A stretch of DNA of 64,000 bases. It comes from Algoriphagus sp. AGSA1 (GTDB taxonomy: Bacteria; Bacteroidota; Bacteroidia; Cytophagales; Cyclobacteriaceae). Below are positions 51,411 to 58,863 of this stretch, piece by piece. The translations under genes were made by a program, and so were the position numbers. The stretch lies in contig NZ_JAJUWR010000023.1 of NCBI RefSeq assembly GCF_021390545.1, positions 1-64,000 on the forward strand, read 5' to 3'. How positions within the stretch are numbered: the stretch's first letter is position 1; each line of letters opens with the position of its first letter. The notes under the pieces are model-generated. The model saw only the letters and a list, made by a program, of their open reading frames with translations. It did not search any database and was not told the origin of the DNA.

Positions 51411-53027
51411 TTATTTAATTTTTTTATCTACGGCCGCTTGGATGAACTTTACAAAAAGGGGCTGTGGAGTCAGTACTGTGCTTTTGTATTCAGGGTGGAA
51501 CTGTACACCTACAAACCATGGATGGCCTTTGATTTCTACAATTTCCACCAAGCCTGTTTCCGGATTTTTTCCTGTGGCTAACAGGCCTCCCTCCTCCATT
51601 TTGGTTAGATATTCATTGTTGAACTCATATCGGTGACGGTGTCTTTCCTGGATTTTTGACTTTCCGTACGCCTGAAATGCCTTACTGCCTTTTTTGAGGT
51701 CGCAAGCATACGAACCAAGTCGCATAGTTCCTCCCATTTGATCAATATTTTTTTGTTCCTCCATCAAAGCGATCACCGGATCAGAGGTGTTCGCATCCAT
51801 CTCAGTGCTGTTTGCGGATTTTAGCTGAAGTACGTTTCTCGCATATTCAATGACAGCTACTTGCATACCTAGACAGATGCCTAGGAATGGAATATGATTC
51901 TCTCGGGCGTATTTGACTGTTTCGATTTTCCCTTCGAAACCTCTCTCTCCAAATCCAGGAGCCACCACGATGCCGTCCAAATCCGTGAATTTCTGGACAA
52001 TATTGTCTGAATTGATTTCTTCCGAGGATATCAGGCGAAGATTTACTTCGCATTCTATAGAAGCTCCGGCATGAGTGAAGGCCTCGATGATAGATTTATA
52101 TGCGTCAGGCAGCGATACATATTTTCCCACTAGCCCGATGTTGACCTCCTGGGTAGGGTTTTTAAGCTTTCCTAGAAAATCTTTCCAGTTTTCAAGATCA
52201 GTGTTTTCTTTGGAAGAGAGCTTTAGTTTGGTCATGACCCGCTCGTCTAACTTTTCTTTCTTCATCAATAAAGGTACATCGTAGATGGAATCTGCGTCCA
52301 TGGCTTCGATTACGCTATTGAGTTGCACATTGCAGAAGAGGGCAAGTTTCTTTTTGACTTCAGAAGGCAGGTGATGTTCTGTCCGACAGACAAGGATGTC
52401 AGGCTGGATACCTGCTTCCAGTAGTTGCTTCACAGAATGTTGTGTGGGTTTGGTCTTAAGTTCTTTGGCGGCTTTCAGGTAAGGGATTAATGTAAGGTGG
52501 ATTACCAGGAAATTATTAGCCCCCAGATCCCATTTAGCTTGTCTTACCGCTTCGATGAATGGAAGAGATTCTATGTCCCCTACACAGCCCCCGATCTCGG
52601 TAATGACCACATCAAATTTGCCATCTTCTCCCAATTTGTAAAAATTGGCCTTGATTTCATCTGTGATATGAGGGATGACCTGTACAGTCTTTCCCAAAAA
52701 CTCCCCTTTACGTTCTTTGGTTATGACGTTATTATAGATCCTTCCTGTGGTTATATTGTTGTCTTGGGAAGTTGGGATGTTCAGAAAGCGTTCATAATGG
52801 CCTAAATCCAAATCGGTCTCTGCGCCGTCATCCGTTACATAGCATTCGCCGTGTTCATAGGGATTCAGTGTTCCCGGATCAATGTTCAGGTAAGGATCGA
52901 ATTTTTGGATGGTCACCCTAAAGCCTCTGGCTTGAAGTAATTTGCCCAGTGAGGCGGCAATGATTCCTTTGCCGAGAGAGGAGGTGACGCCTCCAGTAAT
53001 AAATATGTATTTGGTGTTTGAAGCCAT
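51411..53027 (-). CDS. pyrG: CTP synthase
   Basis: Makes CTP from UTP, ATP and glutamine. I chose the ATG at 53027 (MASNTKYIFITGGVTSSLGKG): it gives 538 residues, the normal length. The longer in-frame reading from 53156 adds 43 residues unlike the family and would extend across a predicted promoter element at 53072-53079. The N-terminal synthetase domain has GVTSSLGKGIIAASLG (ATP loop), KFDPYLNIDPGTLNPYEHGE and DLDLGHYERF. The C-terminal class-I glutaminase has FLGICLGMQ (catalytic Cys) and the His-Glu of VQFHPEYKS. Confidence 0.95.
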   Translation of the reverse strand: MASNTKYIFITGGVTSSLGKGIIAASLGKLLQARGFRVTIQKFDPYLNIDPGTLNPYEHGECYVTDDGAETDLDLGHYERFLNIPTSQDNNITTGRIYNNVITKERKGEFLGKTVQVIPHITDEIKANFYKLGEDGKFDVVITEIGGCVGDIESLPFIEAVRQAKWDLGANNFLVIHLTLIPYLKAAKELKTKPTQHSVKQLLEAGIQPDILVCRTEHHLPSEVKKKLALFCNVQLNSVIEAMDADSIYDVPLLMKKEKLDERVMTKLKLSSKENTDLENWKDFLGKLKNPTQEVNIGLVGKYVSLPDAYKSIIEAFTHAGASIECEVNLRLISSEEINSDNIVQKFTDLDGIVVAPGFGERGFEGKIETVKYARENHIPFLGICLGMQVAVIEYARNVLQLKSANSTEMDANTSDPVIALMEEQKNIDQMGGTMRLGSYACDLKKGSKAFQAYGKSKIQERHRHRYEFNNEYLTKMEEGGLLATGKNPETGLVEIVEIKGHPWFVGVQFHPEYKSTVLTPQPLFVKFIQAAVDKKIK

Positions 53028-53978
53028 AAGAATGGGGGAGGGTGGAAATTTGATTGGATTCTTATGGGGCTCAAAATTATGGAAAAATTCCCGATAAATG
53101 GCTCTTTGAACTTTAAATAGATCAATTTTCTTAAAGAACTTTTTGTGGAAACACACAGTTCCGTCCTGTAGTTAACCTGAATATTACAGTTGTGTCAAGA
53201 AGGTGTCGTCGGTAGTGTTGGTTCATTTTGTTATACGGAACCAAATAGGGGTTGGGCAAATCTTTGATAGAGTCAGTGCAGTCTTGCAGCTAGGCTAATC
53301 CTACTATAATATAGTGCTGTAAAGATTATTGATAAGTGCGTGGGAACAAAGCTGTTGAAATTGGCTAGGCGCGAAAGAGATCTATTTTTCTTTGGTTGAT
53401 TGCCGAGTTGTCTTGTAGAAGCTGATTGGTATTTAAAGTATTTCAATTGTTCTAAGAACGGTTGGCCAAAACCCTGTTTACCATGTAATCTGAATAATCA
53501 TTCTCCGGTTTGAAGGAGGAATAGTGTTTTCTGCCTTTATTGGATTATGGGAACAGGGAGGTAGATAGGGGAAGTCTAAAATAGATAAACCGACCTCCAG
53601 AGCTGCTATAACGAAAACTAGACTCATTTTAGTATGGATAAGAATAGATACTTTATTTTTTTATATAAAATATACGGTGATAGGTACTGATATAAGTTTT
53701 TTTTTCAGGATGCTCGAAGTGGTTGAAATAGTTTTTTTCTTGGCTTTAGTTAAAAGGGTAAGTGATGGTTTCGTCCGAGGTGTTATACGGATTGTATGGG
53801 TATTGGATTTCTGGCTTGTTTATTCTAGAGATTAAAGGATAGCTACTACTTTTCTTTACCGAATTAGTCATATATGTGATTATTTGTTAAAAAAAATCCA
53901 AGTCATTATTGAGGGTGATGGATTATTATATATATTGCGTGCGGTTTTTAATAAATAATTATCAACGTTATCAAAAAT
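53028..53978. other. Gene-free stretch upstream of pyrG
   Basis: About 0.95 kb with no convincing open frame. At 53072-53079 the minus-strand reading TAATTTTG matches TAnnTTTG about 45 nt ahead of the pyrG ATG. The rest is A/T-rich, with T-runs near 53640-53710 and no strong hairpin or repeat that I could see. It probably holds the promoters of both divergent genes. Confidence 0.45.
53072..53079 (-). promoter_or_regulatory. Putative -7 element of pyrG
   Basis: Minus-strand TAATTTTG fits TAnnTTTG. Its position inside the 5' extension of the longer pyrG reading supports the shorter start at 53027. Confidence 0.4.
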
Positions 53979-54383
53979 ATGAGAGACTTAATCAAAGATG
54001 CTATTGCGGATCTTAAAAAAGGAGAAGGATTTATTTATGTGACTTCCGATGGAAATAAAATTGATCTACATGAGGCTGCTTCAAAAGGGATAGCAGTAAC
54101 ACCGGTAAATCCTAAGGATCAAGTAATCAAAAAATTGGAAGCGGCAGGTCTTCCATTGAATGACGGAAGATTTCTTAATGAATTGAACGAATTGATCTCA
54201 CTGGTGACAGGAAGCGCCACTGCTGCTAAAACCTCAAAAAGAAGATCTTTTACTGATGCTGAAAAAAGCAAAATTGTAGAAGAGTGGAAAAAAGTGGAAG
54301 CTGCAGGAAAGAAAACGAAGGCAGCTTTTGCCAGAGAAATCGGTGTAGGTTATCAGACATTTATTAACTGGCTAAGGGGTTAA
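53979..54383 (+). CDS. Small protein with C-terminal transposase-type helix-turn-helix
   Basis: A 134-residue protein. The first part (about 1-75) is alpha/beta: MRDLIKDAIADLKKGEGFIYVTSDGNKIDLHEAASKG. The C-terminal part (about 88-134) reads RRSFTDAEKSKIVEEWKKV, then KAAFAREIGVGYQTFINWLRG. That is a helix-turn-helix like those of IS3/IS911-type transposase OrfA proteins. There is no transposase catalytic gene next to it, and it has its own strong terminator, so it may be a host DNA-binding protein built from such an HTH. I do not recognise the N-terminal domain. Confidence 0.65.
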   Translation: MRDLIKDAIADLKKGEGFIYVTSDGNKIDLHEAASKGIAVTPVNPKDQVIKKLEAAGLPLNDGRFLNELNELISLVTGSATAAKTSKRRSFTDAEKSKIVEEWKKVEAAGKKTKAAFAREIGVGYQTFINWLRG

Positions 54384-54404
54384 TACTTCTAGTTCCAATT
54401 AGGA

Positions 54405-54431
54405 AGGCAGTCACTTTGACTGCCTTTTTTA
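54405..54431 (+). terminator. Rho-independent terminator after the HTH gene
   Basis: A perfect 10-bp stem AAGGCAGTCA / TGACTGCCTT with a 3-nt loop and a T-run. Confidence 0.9.
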
Positions 54432-54477
54432 GTTTAAGATTAAGAGAATCTTCGGTTTTATGCTGATGTGATGATAG

Positions 54478-55020
54478 TCAAAATGACATTGTAAGAAAAC
54501 TCACCAACGACAGGATCGCTACAGGAGATAAGTTTATGGTAGGTGAAAATAGTCCCGTAATATCTTCTACTTCTTTTATACTTTGCTCTTCTAAATAAAA
54601 TAGGGTAAACGCCGCAGACTCTGTCGGCTATAACATATCACGTCCACGTTTTTTATGATTGCCTTTCTTCGGGAGTGTCTTCAGTCCATTCAGATAATCC
54701 CCTGAACAGTTCTCCATTTCTTCGAAGGCATCTAGCTTGATCATGTGCTTTTTTAAATTCCTTGGTTTTCTCAGCTCTTCATTGTAAACTATCTTATATA
54801 ACCATGTAGTAAACTTGGAATTTCCCTCAAAGGTTCTCAAGGAATGGAAAGCATTTCATAAATGCGTTTATGAGGCTTCTTTAGCATCTTCTCTGTTTTT
54901 CAGAATACGCATAGCAAGTCTGAATATATATATCACATGCTATTGGATCAATAGTCCATATGCATTGTGGTCACTCCGTGGTGTCCTCTCTATATAATGA
55001 TGGTCTTCCTGAAAACGCAT
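54478..55020 (-). pseudogene. Decayed ECF sigma factor gene
   Basis: On the minus strand from the ATG at 55020 the DNA reads MRFQEDHHYIERTPRSDHNAYGLLIQ, an in-frame TAG, then HVIYIFRLAMRILKNREDAKEA. A shift of frame follows (NAFMKCF), and another leads to SLRTFEGNSKFTTWLYKIVYNEELRK (region 2), an acidic linker, a TAG at about 54633, and then PTESAAFTLFYLEEQSIKEVEDITGL, which is region 4. Together these are the parts, in order, of a sigma-70 family ECF factor of about 180 residues. At least two nonsense codons and two frameshifts destroy it. The downstream end lacks the usual R-x3-R helix. It is divergent from the DUF6249-type gene, which is also broken. Confidence 0.8.
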
Positions 55021-55124
55021 TTTTACATTGGATGCAAGTACCCGATAAATAGTTACATTTTTTTGTTGGTGATTGTAACCTTTTAGGTAGGCTGATGCAT
55101 CCAAGAAGAAAAAACAAAGGAACC

Positions 55125-55466
55125 ATGGCGGGTACCATTTTAGTGACATTGATTATTTTCTCCAGTATTTTCGGGATCGTCTTCACATTCTTGACAATCC
55201 GCAATAAGGAAAGACTTGTGCTCATAGAAAACGGAGCAGATGCAAAGCTGTTTAACTCAGAAAAAAAGTGCAGCTTTGGCCAGTTTGTTCTGGACCTGGT
55301 CCTTCTTGCCATAGGTATGGGAATAGGTGTTCTGGTAGGAGAGATGTTCCACCACAATGGAATGGAAGATTCGGGGACCTCTATTTCCTGTATCTTTTTA
55401 TTCTGAGGAATAGGCTTGCTGGCAAGTGTTTTTATTAATAGAAAGCTTGGCAGAGAAGACCGGTAG
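55125..55466 (+). pseudogene. DUF6249-like membrane protein gene with a premature TGA
   Basis: The frame begins at ATG 55125 (MAGTILVTLIIF; a further in-frame ATG is at 55095). It shows one N-terminal helix, then TIRNKERLVLIENGADAKLF and a second helix (FVLDLVLLAIGMGIGVLVGEMF). At 55404 it meets TGA after SISCIFLF. The same frame goes on GIGLLASVFINRKLGREDR-stop to 55466, which is how proteins of this kind normally end (third helix, basic tail). So a sense codon, perhaps Trp or Gly, has become TGA. This family usually accompanies ECF sigma factors; the sigma gene on the other strand is decayed as well. Confidence 0.7.
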
Positions 55467-55490
55467 TTGATTTCTTCAATTGTTGCCAAA

Positions 55491-55519
55491 AACCTTCTCT
55501 ATCAGGGGAAGGTTTTTTT
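55491..55519 (+). terminator. Rho-independent terminator
   Basis: Stem AACCTTC / GAAGGTT, 10-nt loop, then seven T, 24 nt after the end of the broken DUF6249-like gene. Confidence 0.8.
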
Positions 55520-55585
55520 GCGCTTTATGGATAAAGGACTTTGCTCTCAAAAATCTGATTATTTTTGTAAAAAAAACAAACCGTT

Positions 55586-56056
55586 TTGGATCACGCAAAA
55601 TTAGTATCAAGTTTCAGGGAAAAGGGTGTTTTGCACCTTAAGGAAGGAAACGGGAAAGTAATCACCCTCATGAAACCCGAAAATTGGAAGACTGAGTTAG
55701 GAAAAGATTGGATGTTTTTACTGTTTGATTTGTTTCAGATCCGCACCATTTGTGAACCATTCTCGGAAGTGTCCCTGGATATAGTGGAGTACGCAGGTAA
55801 ACCTACAATTTATCATAGTCCCGCAAACCATATAATAAAAAATGGCCCTATAGAGGATGGGATACTTCGATTTAGCCTCATCTTAGAGCCTAACTGGAAC
55901 AAGCTGCTTTTTCAGATCGCTCAGCCTGTCTTGGTAAAAATAGATTCAGGAGAAGTTACGGATCATCATACAACGATTTTATTCCCACTTTTGAGCCCAA
56001 GTACCAAGGAAATGTTTTTAGGCCCAGATGGAGATGTTAAAATAATGAGAGGATGA
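55586..56056 (+). CDS. Conserved-looking hypothetical protein upstream of cca
   Basis: A 156-residue soluble protein with TTG as the only good start. The stop overlaps the cca start (ATGA), so the two are translationally coupled. The sequence is a mix of alpha and beta (WKTELGKDWMFLLFDLFQIRTI, VSLDIVEYAGKPTIYHSP, FSLILEPNWNKLLFQIAQPVLVKIDSGEV, HTTILFPLLSPSTKEMFLGPDG). The Lys-Pro-Thr-Ile and Pro-Ala-Asn phrases bring to mind the YrdC/Sua5 fold, but the key residues of that family are not all there. I do not assign a function. Coupling to cca hints at a link to RNA or tRNA maturation. Confidence 0.6.
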   Translation: MDHAKLVSSFREKGVLHLKEGNGKVITLMKPENWKTELGKDWMFLLFDLFQIRTICEPFSEVSLDIVEYAGKPTIYHSPANHIIKNGPIEDGILRFSLILEPNWNKLLFQIAQPVLVKIDSGEVTDHHTTILFPLLSPSTKEMFLGPDGDVKIMRG

Positions 56057-57495
56057 ACTTTAGAGCACGCCTTGACGAAATTGATGTCTTCGCCAAAGTC
56101 GCCAAAGCCGCGTCCAGCCTAGGTGTGGCAACCTATGTGGTGGGAGGATATGTGAGGGATTTGGTTCTAAACAGGCAAAAGCAAGGCTCTACAGATATTG
56201 ACTTTACCTGTGTAGGCAGTGGGATAGAGTTGGCCAAAGAAGTCACCAGGCAGTTTGATACCCATGTACCGCTTTCAGTGTTCAAAAATTTCGGGACGGC
56301 GATGCTGAAATTGGATGATTTGGAATTGGAGTTTGTGGGTGCTAGAAAAGAATCATACCGTGCGGATTCCCGAAATCCTATAGTGGAAACCGGTACACTA
56401 CAAGAAGATCTAGAACGTAGGGACTTTACTATCAATGCGATGGCGATTTCCTTGAATGAAGAGGATTACGGTGATCTGCTGGATCCCTTTGATGGGCTTG
56501 CGGATATTAAAAAGAAATTGATTCGTACTCCATTGGATCCGGCTGTGACTTTTTCGGATGATCCGCTTCGTATGCTTAGAGCCGTGAGGTTTGCGGCGCA
56601 GCTGGATTTTGATATAGATGGGGATACTTTCCATGCTATCAGTGAAAATGCCCACCGCCTGAAGATTATTTCTGGAGAACGTATAATAGTGGAGTTGAAT
56701 AAGATTATCCAAGTGCAAAAGCCTTCCTATGGGTTTAAATTGTTATTTGCGGGTAAATTGCTTCATGAGTTTTTCCCTGAGATGGTGGATTTACAAGGAG
56801 TGGATTCTGTGGATGATAAGTCCCACAAAGACAATTTCTACCATACCCTGCAGGTACTGGACAACGTATGCCAAGTCAGTGATGACCTTTGGCTGCGCTG
56901 GGCAGCTATCCTACACGATATTGCCAAACCTGCTACCAAACGATTCAACAAAAAAGTTGGCTGGACATTCCATGGTCATGAAGATAAAGGGGCAAGGATG
57001 ACACCAGGGATTTTCCGTAGGCTGAAGCTTCCCATGGATGAGCGCATGAAATATGTGCAGAAATTGGTGAAGCTACATTTACGTCCTATCGCTTTGGTCA
57101 AAGATGATGTGACAGATTCTGCACTGAGAAGGTTACTTTTTGAAGCAGGTGATGATATAGATGATCTGATGAAGTTGTGCAGGGCTGACGTCACTTCCAA
57201 GAATAACAAGAGAGTAAAACGATACCTAGAAAATTTCGATAAGGTAGCCCAGAAGCTTATCGAAGTGGAGGAAAAAGATCAGGTAAGGAACTTCCAACCT
57301 CCGGTTTCAGGAGAGGAGATCATGAGAATCTTTGACTTGAAACCTTCAAAAATCGTTGGGGATATCAAAGAAGAAATTAAAGAAGCTATATTGGAGGGAA
57401 AAATCCATAATAATCCTGTTCAGGCCCGTGAATTGATGCTGGAGATTGCTAAGTCTAAAGGATTGTCCCCCGTATCAGATCACCCAAAGTCATAA
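56053..57495 (+). CDS. cca: CCA tRNA nucleotidyltransferase with HD domain
   Basis: Adds or repairs the 3' CCA of tRNAs (class II nucleotidyltransferase). The catalytic head is VVGGYVRDLVLNRQKQGSTDIDFTCVG with the DxD metal site, then RRDFTINAMAISL and the flexible loop DPLRMLRAVRFAAQLDF. The C-terminal body has an HD phosphohydrolase domain (about 270-385): WLRWAAILHDIAKPATKR and TFHGHEDKGARMT. At 480 residues it is of the long CCA/HD type. Because the tRNA in this window has no encoded CCA, this gene is needed for maturation. It overlaps the preceding gene by 4 nt. Confidence 0.93.
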   Translation: MNFRARLDEIDVFAKVAKAASSLGVATYVVGGYVRDLVLNRQKQGSTDIDFTCVGSGIELAKEVTRQFDTHVPLSVFKNFGTAMLKLDDLELEFVGARKESYRADSRNPIVETGTLQEDLERRDFTINAMAISLNEEDYGDLLDPFDGLADIKKKLIRTPLDPAVTFSDDPLRMLRAVRFAAQLDFDIDGDTFHAISENAHRLKIISGERIIVELNKIIQVQKPSYGFKLLFAGKLLHEFFPEMVDLQGVDSVDDKSHKDNFYHTLQVLDNVCQVSDDLWLRWAAILHDIAKPATKRFNKKVGWTFHGHEDKGARMTPGIFRRLKLPMDERMKYVQKLVKLHLRPIALVKDDVTDSALRRLLFEAGDDIDDLMKLCRADVTSKNNKRVKRYLENFDKVAQKLIEVEEKDQVRNFQPPVSGEEIMRIFDLKPSKIVGDIKEEIKEAILEGKIHNNPVQARELMLEIAKSKGLSPVSDHPKS

Positions 57496-57516
57496 CTAAA
57501 TCAAAAAACAATTCAA

Positions 57517-58221
57517 ATGAAGCACGTAGTATTCATGCTGCTTTTGGCCTTTTGTGCCAGCACTACTATCGCCCAGACCGCAGACTCTGTGTCCAGACTG
57601 GACCCAAAATTAAAGAAGACGTTAAATGCAGCTGACCAGGCTGCTTACCAATTGGCATTGCGGTACAATGACGTAGCGGCAGCCAAGAATTCCCTCTATC
57701 AATTGATCGTCAGAAATCCTGATGATCTCCGCTATGTAGAAATGCTGGGATCCCTTTATTATGAAGCAGGCCAGTCCATGTCGGCGGCACTTGTTTCCAT
57801 GGATGTGTTGAAAGTCAATGATAAAAGTATTGCCTCACTGGAGATAGCGGCATATTCCCTGGAGCAGGTAGGCGCTTTGGAGCGTTCCCTCCCTTATTTC
57901 GAAAGTTTATATTTGCTGAGTGGCGACAATTTTAGTTTATACAAATCCGGCTATATCCAATATAGCTTGAAGAAATATTCTGAAGCGCTTAATTCTATGG
58001 ATATGCTTCTAAAAAATTCTAAGGATGATGATAAGGTAGGATTCCCAAAATCACAGACCGAGACACAGGAAATCAGCATGAAAGCAGCTGCGTTGAATCT
58101 GAAGGGCATGATTTATCTTGAACAGGATTCGAAAACCGAGGCAAAGAAGGCATTTGAAGAGGCTGTTGCCCTGGAGCCAACTTTTGATTTGGCTAAAGAA
58201 AATCTGGCAAAAGTGGATTAA
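57517..58221 (+). CDS. Secreted TPR-repeat protein
   Basis: A 234-residue protein with a signal peptide (MKHVVFMLLLAFCASTTIAQ). The rest is helical with at least four TPR-like units, for example AAKNSLYQLIVRNPDDLRYVEMLGSLYYEAGQ, YFESLYLLSGDNFSLYKSGYIQYSLKKYSEALNSMDMLL and AAALNLKGMIYLEQDSKTEAKKAFEEAVALEPTFDLAKENL. TPR arrays bind other proteins. Location is periplasm or outer membrane. The partner is unknown. It is 21 bp downstream of cca on the same strand and ends at a terminator. Confidence 0.75.
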   Translation: MKHVVFMLLLAFCASTTIAQTADSVSRLDPKLKKTLNAADQAAYQLALRYNDVAAAKNSLYQLIVRNPDDLRYVEMLGSLYYEAGQSMSAALVSMDVLKVNDKSIASLEIAAYSLEQVGALERSLPYFESLYLLSGDNFSLYKSGYIQYSLKKYSEALNSMDMLLKNSKDDDKVGFPKSQTETQEISMKAAALNLKGMIYLEQDSKTEAKKAFEEAVALEPTFDLAKENLAKVD

Positions 58222-58243
58222 TCTATCAAAGAATCTCTAATGA

Positions 58244-58268
58244 AACCGGCTGAATGGCCGGTTTTTTT
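58244..58268 (+). terminator. Rho-independent terminator after the TPR gene
   Basis: Perfect stem AACCGGC / GCCGGTT with a 6-nt loop and seven T. Confidence 0.85.
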
Positions 58269-58328
58269 ATGGCAAGAATGAAATTTATAATTGGGAATGT
58301 AGCCAACAACAGTTCATGTGGGGTAAAA

Positions 58329-58370
58329 AGCAAAGAAAGACAGGAAGTAGCCTCCCTGTCTTTCTTTGCT
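58329..58370 (-). terminator. Long terminator hairpin of trxA
   Basis: A perfect 16-bp stem (AGCAAAGAAAGACAGG / CCTGTCTTTCTTTGCT) with a 10-nt loop, 17 bp past the trxA stop. On the minus strand it is followed by TTTTACCC. Confidence 0.8.
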
Positions 58371-58387
58371 GATAAATTGACGAGCAA

Positions 58388-58708
58388 TTAAAGTTGCGCG
58401 TCCAATTTTTGCGATAATACAGATTTTGGAACTGCCCCAACTTGCTTATCTACAATTTCACCGCCTTTGAAGAAAAGAAGTGTAGGGATAGATCTGATTC
58501 CAAAAGCCTGAGCGACCGCAGGGTTGGCATCCACATCCACTTTACCTACAACAGCCTTACCGTCATAATCTCCAGCTAGTTCTTCAACTACTGGGCCGAT
58601 CATTTTACAGGGGCCGCACCACTCTGCCCAGAAATCCACTAGGATAGGCTGTTCGGATTTGATGATTTCTTCAAAGTTTGCGTCAGTAATTTCGATTGCT
58701 TTTGACAT
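58388..58708 (-). CDS. trxA: Thioredoxin
   Basis: A 106-residue thiol-disulfide reductase. The active site WAEWCGPCKM (Cys about 31 and 34), the buried Asp in PILVDFWAEW, the cis-Pro loop IRSIPTLLFFKGGE and the C-terminal helix KSVLSQKLDAQL are all present. Length is standard for TrxA (105-110). It lies 155 bp downstream of dnaE on the same strand, with its own -7 element at 58739-58746, so it probably has a separate transcript. Confidence 0.95.
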   Translation of the reverse strand: MSKAIEITDANFEEIIKSEQPILVDFWAEWCGPCKMIGPVVEELAGDYDGKAVVGKVDVDANPAVAQAFGIRSIPTLLFFKGGEIVDKQVGAVPKSVLSQKLDAQL

Positions 58709-58738
58709 TTTATATTAGGTTAATGATTTCTAAGATTT

Positions 58739-58746
58739 CAAATATA
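58739..58746 (-). promoter_or_regulatory. Putative -7 element of trxA
   Basis: The minus-strand reading TATATTTG matches TAnnTTTG about 30 nt ahead of the trxA ATG. The -33 box is weak (CTGG in place of TTTG at the expected spacing). Confidence 0.45.
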
Positions 58747-58863
58747 TGAGCTAAAGCCTATACCAGATTAATAAGTTCCGACGGATTTGATTTTTTTGGC
58801 TATAGGCCATTGAGAAAAGCTATGAATCAAGGAATTAGATGTCCGGGAATTACTGCTAAATGC

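Noticed and set aside
51411..53156. Longer form of PyrG with 43 extra N-terminal residues
   Set aside because: The extension does not look like CTP synthase and would span a predicted promoter element; the family start MASNTKYIF is clear.
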